From Hymenochaete sp. R1 (lineage: Eukaryota; Basidiomycota; Agaricomycetes; Hymenochaetales; Hymenochaetaceae), in contig JAFREE010000226.1 in assembly GCA_019400425.1 (NCBI GenBank), positions 1 to 29,774 of the forward strand: a stretch of DNA of 29,774 nucleotides. Direction: 5' to 3'. The stretch's first letter is position 1, and each line of letters opens with the position of its first letter. A program made the position numbers and the translations under genes. This document shows positions 22,276 through 29,774 of the stretch, in pieces. The notes under the pieces are model-generated. The model was not told the DNA's origin, did no database searches, and was given only the letters and a program-made list of their open reading frames with translations.

Positions 22276-23110
22276 AGTCGGGCAGGAGCGCGCACGCGGC
22301 GACAATAGCGGCGTAGCGCAGTGGATTGCGAGGATGGCCAAAGAGGATATTGGACTTTATAGAGGCATTTTGGAGCCAGCAGTTTGAGAGACGTAAGAGG
22401 TGGATAAGGATGGACGGCGGGGACGCAGGGGACTCTGAGGGAAAAGGGATGAAGATGATGATGAGAAAGTAACAGAGGTCATTTCGCCTAGGGGTGCGAG
22501 CTAGGGGATTTAAATGGGCGGGATCGAGACCTTTGGGAAAGTGAAGAGAGAGAAGGGTTGAGTACGTACGAGCAGAGCTGTTTTACCGCTTGCTAAAGGG
22601 CTGGAGACGATAGTAAGCTTCTCAGCCGGAAACGTGAACGACAAGTCTCGCGAACGGAATGTAGGATCCACGACATCGCTGCTATCTGATGTATTGCATA
22701 TGAAGGATTCAAGGTTGAACCCGAGCCAAGCTGTCTCCCCGTCCCCTCCAACACTCTCCTCACCATTCATATCTCTCCTAATCTCCTCTTCCCCAATGAA
22801 GACTTCCAACTTCTTAAACGCCGCGTACACATGCACCACATCCATCGTTCTCGCCGACACAACACTCAACGGCACTCTTAACAACCCCTTTCCCAACTAT
22901 ACGTTCCAAGCGCCACTTCACTGATCAGAATCGGCGCCGCGGCCCACACGAGGTTGAGGAGTGTCTTGATAACGCGGGGCTTGGCGAGGGCGGCGAGTTC
23001 GTGTGAGGGTAGTACGTAGGGGAAAGTGTGTAAAGGAAAGTAAATGAAAGGTAGGGTGGTGAGGCCTGCGAGGACAAGGATGGGGGACGGTCCTCTAACA
23101 CCTCTACTCT
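22275..23110 (-). pseudogene. ABC-C (MRP/Ybt1-type) transporter fragment
   Basis: Pieces of one transmembrane domain and the first part of the following nucleotide-binding domain of a full-size ABC-C exporter. KTLLNLVWAAAPILIS (about 22980-22930) is a membrane-domain helix. After a frame change come KKLEVFIGEEEI and RSRDLSFTFPAEKLTIV, then the Walker A loop PLASGKTALL (near 22600-22570). A GT donor at 22569 and acceptor at 22435 lead to the Q-loop region WLQNASIKSNILFG and ACALLPDFAAL, where the similarity switches to TOR near 22275. The signature (LSGGQ), Walker B and the second NBD are absent, as are most transmembrane helices. It cannot form a transporter. Confidence 0.82.
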
Positions 23111-23121
23111 CAAGCATTAAC

Positions 23122-23801
<680 letters not shown>

Positions 23802-24596
23802 TCATGAAGGGGGAAGCAGGAGGAGAGTCATTGACAGCTGCGAGGTTCATCATGTTGCCGTACCTTCACTCAAAATAGTCTTCCCGACTTCTAATGCCGC
23901 TTTAATTTGTAGCACTATCCCTTCGTTCCAGATCTAGACAATTACTTCTTTTATCATGAGTCCTCATGCAACCCAACATGTGTGGCTAAGACTCTACTCG
24001 ATTCTAAACTTTTCAAAAATAGGAGCTGTGGCGGAGAATAAGCGGAGGTACGCAGACTTCAGGCACGTACACGCTTCGTTCTCCTTAAGCTTCTCTCTTC
24101 TCTTCTTAAGGGTGGGTGCCGCAATCCGCGATCCGTCAGGTATTGTGATTGCTGCAGTGGGCAGTGGCGTACTCTAGTGATACCCATCCCGTACTGTGTC
24201 GGTGTGAAAGGCCTGACGGGGAGTTCCCGACTCGGATTCTGGTTCGGCGAGCACGATGCTCGGGTTTAGCTTGTTGTGGCGTCTCCGACGAAAAGGAGAC
24301 AGAACCGATCGAAAGCGAACAGCAGAATTGAATATGCATACGAAGTACGATGACACTATGAAGTGTGCGTTCCTTCTGTATGTGATATAGTTCTGCGGAA
24401 GATAGATCTGGACTTTTTTGGCTTTCGGACTCTACGGGGATGTGGCGGAAGTCGGTAGACCGTGTCGGTCTGCCCGCCCGGCTCGCGGTCTGCGTCGAAA
24501 CTCTCGTTTGTGGCGCAAGCGACAAACACGTAGACGCCCGAGCATACATAGCAAGGGTTGATGAACGTCAGCCTCGGAATCGACGTCGCTTCGGAC

Positions 24597-24620
24597 ACTT
24601 GGTTCGTCACTTGGTTCGTC
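24597..24620. repeat. 12-nt tandem repeat
   Basis: ACTTGGTTCGTC occurs twice in direct succession (24597-24608 and 24609-24620), followed by the first four bases of a third copy. No coding role is evident. Confidence 0.85.
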
Positions 24621-26923
24621 ACTTCAAGATCGTCTTCAGACTTGGATTGGGTGCGACACGTAAGGTCGAGTGCTATGACGCCATTGAACAGGGCTGATGC
24701 GTCAGAATCTCATTTTAAACTAGGGTGACCTTTCCGAGGCAAAAGAAGTACCCAAGAGCAATTCTTGCACATTAGGATGCAACACGGGACCATCTGGTTC
24801 TTGACGTGGATCGGAAGACAACTCGAAACATACAAGAGAGGATTTCAAGCACGCTTTGGCTTGGGTGCGGGGAAAACTGGAGAGTTGTGTCAAAGATGCG
24901 AAGCCAAGGGCTTAAAACCATGTGCAAATGCTGCTCGTCGTCAAGGAGAAGACTGGAGGATTTGTGGGGCATCATCATCGATAGCGATTTTCGTTATGTG
25001 CGTCGAGAATGAGCAGCTCTCGAGGGCGTCCTTGGTGGAGGACATTGAGCATTGAGCCAAAAAGACGCCTCCTGTCCCAGCTCGGGCTGCGCAGACGTAT
25101 AAACAGGATACACCAACTCTGAAGAAGCTATTTGCTGCACAACTCCAAGCCACACGCATGCACGTCTTCAAAGTTGGTGCAACAGCATCGACGGAATCGG
25201 CTTCGGCATCGTCGTAGTGGCGGGCAAACGGAGAGAAGCAATTTTCTTCCTTTTCTGGGACCTGCATCAATTTCTTCAAAAATGCAACGCCGAAAGGGCA
25301 AAAATGGCGAAAATGCCGGAACCATCGCCGAAGAGTTGGCCGGGAGAAAAGTGGAAATCTCCAGATGATGAATGATTCAATGAAACGTCCGAAGGTCCGA
25401 AGCAAGGCGTCCAATGGCAAGGAGAGGTATGGTCATCCTGATTATAGACACCCGTACGCTCCCGTCGGATCTTCCGGAACGAACGGCAAACACGCAGAGA
25501 ACTTTTCGCTCCACTCGCGTCGCGCTCACGGTGTCGCCGTCATCTTGAACTTCGCGAAGACTCACGATGTGGCCAATGTTCGTTCGGTCAGAGATGGAAC
25601 TACGATTAAACTTGTTTGCAACAGAGTACGAGTCCTTTTTTTGTATGTCAAAAAGATGGAGTTTGATCAAGTTGGTCCCCAGATTAGACGATAGTGTATC
25701 ACTACGTCATCTTCCGGGGATATTTGGTATAATCCGTACAATACCTGCAAGTTTTCACCCCTCTGGGATTCTTCGGGCTCCCAATCTATTCCATCCGACT
25801 CTGCCATAACGTTTTTAGTGATGGGAAGGAAAGGAACGAAAAGTGACGTACGCGCATGAAAAGAGACACTGGCATCAACATTTCAGTCATTATGATAAGT
25901 TATCCTGGGATCCGAAGGAGAGTTGGTTTTCCCAGACATGCAGTCTTGTGCGGAAGACAGAAGACAGATGGACTTGGGATATGGTAAAGAAATCGTACCT
26001 CAGACAGTTGATCTCGAGAATAGTCGTCAATCGTTGATGACTGGCGCGACATACAGTCGCGGTCGCCGCACCCCTCACGCTTCCAGAAACTATGCCTGTA
26101 AGTGGTGTCAAGCGTCTTCATTACTGAGTAACTGGCTGATTAGTCGTATGTGAAGTCTACAGATTGTCATTGAACCCCATTGTCCTCAACGCTGTCCGTT
26201 TTGTTCACTTCCTCATCAATCATCAACTTCCTAGATCCTTGGACGACGCACTCATAGCGAGAAACTTACAGGTCTGGAGTCGGTCATCGGTTCCACCTAT
26301 CTCGCCCTATTGGATCCTGTCATAACGCACGCGCACTATTACGGATTCCCGTGAGGCCTCTGGGGCCTCTGGAAAGGATTATTGCACTACCAGTAGACGT
26401 TCCTCCAGTTCGCACCAATAACTCAGCTACACTATTTGATGAACCGGTAGCGGACACATCAGTTTCGGCAGCATATAAATGACCTATACGAATATATGCT
26501 CACGACGTGTGTATGCATGGAAATGGTGGAAGTGTTCAATGCGCAATGGAGGGAACATCCTTCCTTCCCACAGTCACTACCGCGTCATCTATCGTTGGCT
26601 ACCATACCTATTGAAAGGAAGCGTGCAGGGCTTGTAAGTCAATCATAACAGTTTACTATGACATTTAATGTAGTTGTATAGCTAACGGACACTATTTATA
26701 AATCGCTTTCTTTTAGCCTCCGAAAGGTGAAGTACGTCAATGGCTTACTAAAAGGCATCAGCATTTGATCTTACTCTATACAGCTATTGAAAAACTCTAA
26801 GCAGTATCCATTTGGCTGCGTCTCCGCCCTTTCACCTCCATCCTTACAAACCATTCTCGGTGATCAAGAAGACCGAACACGCCATTCCATGGCTTACACG
26901 ACCCACTGTCTTCGCAACTAGGG

Positions 26924-26930
26924 ATATAAG
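26924..26930 (+). promoter_or_regulatory. TATA-like element of the first GST-like gene
   Basis: ATATAAG lies 90 nt upstream of the ATG at 27014. The second copy of the gene has a TATAAAA at almost the same distance (92 nt), which supports both as core promoter elements. Confidence 0.55.
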
Positions 26931-27013
26931 AGCCATCGCATACATGTATTCCTCAAAAACCAAAGCATCGATTTAGTCCTTCATCTCATCTCTTCGCAAA
27001 TCCAAAGCTTACA

Positions 27014-27858
27014 ATGTCCTCGGCGGCAAAGATAACGTTGTATGATCTATCGAACACGTTAAAGTACAAGTTTTTGTCACCTTACGTGGTCCGTGTCAGG
27101 TACATGCCTTTCCTCCTATTTAGAAGTTCTTTGTTGACAATGATTCTCTCTTGTTCAGGTTTGCCCTGGGACTGAAGAAGCTCGCGTACCAAACAGTTTG
27201 GGTAGACATTCAGGATATCGAATCGAAAGCCAAAGCCATTGGTGCGCCGCCAAGTCAGACAAATGCTGACGGGAGCGAAATCTATACAGTTCCCATCGTC
27301 GTCATTGAAACACCTTCGTGGCCAACACCAGTCGTGCTCTCCAACTCAGCCACGATTGTCAGATATCTGGACAAATTTTTCCCTGATCCAAGTGTAACCC
27401 TATTCCCCGCCGAGACGCGGGTCCTCGACTCTGTCTACAGCCAATTCCACAACGAGAAGGTTGCCGGTCGGTCAGTAGGGTACGTTTTGCCCACCGTCGT
27501 GGATTCTCTCCCGGAGCATTGTCAGAAATGGTACAAGGACACACGAAAAAGAACATTTGGGGTTCCGTATGATGTACTTGCACCAAACAACACTGCTGCA
27601 CGAGCCGAGAAACGTAGATCATTCGAAGAGGCGTTCGACAATTTGGCCGCATTGCTTGATGCGGGAGGCAAAGGTAATTACAGACTTAGCAATAGCAAGG
27701 TGACTTACGCGGAGATCGAGCTCGCTGCGATTGTTTGGTGGATAAGGGCATCTGACAGGAATGAGGATGGTGCTTGGGCGATTTTGAAGGAAAGGAATGA
27801 AGGCCGATGGGCCAAGCTACTGGAAGTACCAGAGTACAAAGTCTTGACCACCCTGTAG
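27014..27858 (+). CDS. Glutathione S-transferase-like protein (fungal UstS-like type), intact copy
   Basis: Exon 1 is 27014-27099 and exon 2 is 27159-27858, with a 59-nt GT-AG intron splitting an Arg codon. The product has 261 aa. The N-terminal thioredoxin-fold GST domain starts at KITLYDL; SPYVVRVRFALGLKKLAYQT follows the position of the active-site loop. Next come VWVDIQDIESKAKAIGAPP, YTVPIVV with the cis-Pro typical of the glutathione site, and SNSATIVRYLDKFFPDP. The C-terminal half is all helical. Basidiomycete proteins of this kind are usually annotated as GSTs acting in detoxification or secondary metabolism; the substrate here is unknown. There is no signal peptide, so it should be cytosolic. 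A TATA-like motif lies 90 nt upstream. A paralogue with one stop codon follows 736 nt downstream. Confidence 0.9.
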
Positions 27859-28594
27859 CCTCGGATGGAGAATGCTCAAATTGCAATGGTTCTGGTTGCC
27901 AATGAAACTGCTTTCCGTTCTTTTCGTGCTTTGCAGATCGAATTTGACGAACTTAATTTCGGGTTTCTGCGAACGCGGAAGGAGGTTCGTAAGTGGATCT
28001 TGGATATTATTCTACAATTTTCTCAGACCAATTGAACACCATCCTTCTCTCTAATAGGCACGGATTCTCCTTCCATAGCAATTATTAAAAAAAAGTGAAT
28101 GGATTTAAGTCCTACTCTTGGTGAGGTAATGAGTCCTGCTCGGGGGAACTTAGACTCAGAACTGGAGCTAAAATTCCTACATTTGCTCTTATTTCCCTAG
28201 CCCGACTCAGAGCATCGTGAGGACATTGTCAGAACGGAGACATGACTCTTAAGCGACGGATAAGGGTGTAAGCAGATATGTCTTATCCTTCCCCCGCTGC
28301 CCACCGAAAAGTGAGTAAATAACACATTGACACGTATAACTTCTTTCAAGATGAAAGATGAGAAGCATCGGCGACTGGCTCAAGTGCGACTTGCACGGAC
28401 TGGAAAGCAAATTGGAAACTTCCATTGAACAAAGATGTTGGCGGATCTCAGGCCTCCGTATAAATTTCCATATACTAGTAGATCATTCTCTAGACATCGT
28501 AGTATAAAATGGCGCCCCTCCCTCACTACTAGACTCCATAGAACGAAGCGATCATAGCCCCTCATCCGTACCTCATCTACTTTGTCGGAGCACA
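27859..28594. other. Spacer between the two GST-like genes
   Basis: Contains the 3' flank of the first copy and the promoter of the second. No further gene is supported. An A-run of nine lies at 28086-28094. The spacer itself does not visibly repeat sequence from upstream of 27014 except for the TATA spacing. Confidence 0.55.
28503..28509 (+). promoter_or_regulatory. TATA box of the second GST-like gene
   Basis: TATAAAA, 92 nt upstream of the ATG at 28595. It is a better match to the consensus than the element of the first copy, so the damaged copy may still be transcribed. Confidence 0.6.
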
Positions 28595-29439
28595 ATGCCC
28601 CACACCACAAAGATAACGTTGCATGATGTTACAAACACTTCAAAATACAAGTTCATCTCACCTTTCGTAGTCCGCGTCAGGTACGCTTGATTGATTCCGT
28701 ATTGCTGGTATATTCTTCCTGCTGACCGCATTATTAAAGGATTGTCCTAGCGTTGAAAAAGCTTCCGTATGAAACAGTATGGGTTGACTTCCCGGACATT
28801 AAAGCCAAAGCCAAAGCCGTCGGCGCCCCTCCGACTCGAGTAAACGCCGATGGGAGCGAAGGTTACACAGTCCCCTTCGTTGTTATTAGCACGCCCAAGT
28901 CTCCCACGCCGACAGTCCTCTCCGATTCCGCCACGATTGTCAAGTACTTGGACGAAACCTTTCCTGACCCAAACGTCCCCTTGTTCCCCACCGAGACGCG
29001 CGTCCTCGACTCCGTTTTCGATCATTACCTAAGTGAGAAGGTAGTAGGACCAGCCATACGTTTCGTATTTCCCGCCATTGCAAATACCCTTCCCCCTCAC
29101 TGCCTGCAGCGGTTCAAAGATTCGCGTAAGGCTGCATTCGGCGTTCCATTTGAAGTCCTTGCACCAAGTGATTCCGAGTCCTGATCCGCGTTACGTAAAG
29201 GATTCGAAGAGGCATTTGATGGGCTGGCTTTACTGTTGGATGCTGGTGGCAAGGGGAATCATAGGCTCAACGATGGCAAAGTGACTTTTGCAGAAATCAA
29301 ACTGGCGGCGTATCTATGGCTGATAAGGGCTACGGACAAGGACGAAGACGGTGTTTGGGCGATCCTGAAAAAGAGGAATGACGGTCGTTGGGCCAAAGTT
29401 TTGGAAGTCCCTGAGTACAAGGTTTTGACTACCCTATAA
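28595..29439 (+). pseudogene. GST-like paralogue with a single in-frame TGA
   Basis: Exon 1 is 28595-28680, the intron 28681-28739 and exon 2 28740-29439: exon lengths (86 and 700 nt) and intron length (59 nt) are identical to the upstream copy, with no indel. The protein aligns from KITLHDV through VWVDFPDIKAKAKAVGAPP and SDSATIVKYLDETFPDP to the shared end EVPEYKVLTTL. One codon, 29182-29184, is TGA; the matching codon in the intact copy (27601-27603) is CGA. The frame stays open and conserved after it. The stop truncates the protein at 177 of 261 residues, keeping the GST N-terminal domain but losing much of the helical C-terminal domain. It may be a very young pseudogene, a strain allele, or a truncated or read-through product. 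The context after TGA is TCC, not the CTA that favours read-through. Confidence 0.85.
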
Positions 29440-29774
29440 ACACGCGACAAGGCAAAGCCCAAAGTGTAATCGATTGCCTGTCTTAATGAATGTGTTTCCT
29501 GTCAATGTTTTACTCGTGGTCATTGACTATTCGATATTGTAAAATGCTGACTTGCTCGCAATCATCCTCCGCGTGCGTGGGAGCTGATGGCTCCTAGCTA
29601 TAGAGAAGCGGAGCATGAGATCAGTTGATTTCTCCGTATCAAATCGGAGAGCGCGAATTCATTTCCAGCTTCTTATATTTAGGTCCTTACAAACAATTTG
29701 CTTGGGACTGAGTAATCCGTTGCTCTACTTGGTATAAAGTTAGGTGCCCACCAATGCATCAAGCTAGACCGAAG
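29440..29774. other. 3' flank of the second GST-like gene
   Basis: I see no gene or RNA in this last stretch. Short AT-rich segments downstream of the TAA at 29437-29439 would hold the polyadenylation region. Confidence 0.5.

Noticed and set aside
24136..25694. Several 90-160-aa open frames on both strands
   Set aside because: They overlap each other antisense, have no recognisable motifs, and several begin at non-ATG codons. I could not choose one as a gene.

Overview
The window looks like nuclear DNA of a filamentous basidiomycete, most likely an Agaricomycete. Genes are broken by many short introns (about 36-80 bp) with GTAAGT/GTGAGT-type donors, CTAAC/CTGAC-type branch sites and YAG acceptors. 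A hAT transposon and UstS-like glutathione S-transferase-type genes fit this, as do hypothetical families of the type common in mushroom genomes. There are no bacterial operons or ribosome binding sites, and I recognised no tRNA, rRNA or CRISPR.

Layout. 1-551 (-): start of an unknown low-complexity protein running off the left edge. 741-4776 (+): a decayed hAT transposon with an intron-rich, broken transposase. 5404-6334 (-) and 7130-8718 (+): two divergent multi-exon hypothetical genes. 8719-10292: no convincing gene. 10293-16648 (-): a nearly full-span but broken copy of NOT1, the scaffold of the CCR4-NOT complex, with introns kept, several in-frame stops, several frameshifts and a large internal deletion. 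16707-18809 (-): one or two unknown genes with basic and acidic low-complexity regions. 19415-23735 (-): a chain of three truncated housekeeping-gene remnants joined almost end to end. In transcription order these are the C-terminal half of a Ypk1/Gad8-type AGC kinase, a piece of an ABC-C transporter, and the HEAT-FAT-FRB part of the TOR kinase without its catalytic domain. 23740-27013: no gene I can name. 27014-27858 and 28595-29439 (+): a tandem pair of GST-like genes with identical exon and intron lengths. The first is intact; the second differs by one in-frame TGA.

The main result is that this is a gene graveyard. Remnants of NOT1, TOR, a TOR-complex-2 substrate-type kinase and an ABC transporter all lie on the minus strand. 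They keep their introns, so they derive from duplicated genomic DNA and not from reverse-transcribed mRNA. NOT1 and TOR are essential in the fungi studied, so functional copies should exist elsewhere in the genome. I see no clear sign of a new defence or metabolic system. The findings most worth checking are the pseudogene chain, the NOT1 relic, and the GST pair caught at what looks like the first step of decay.
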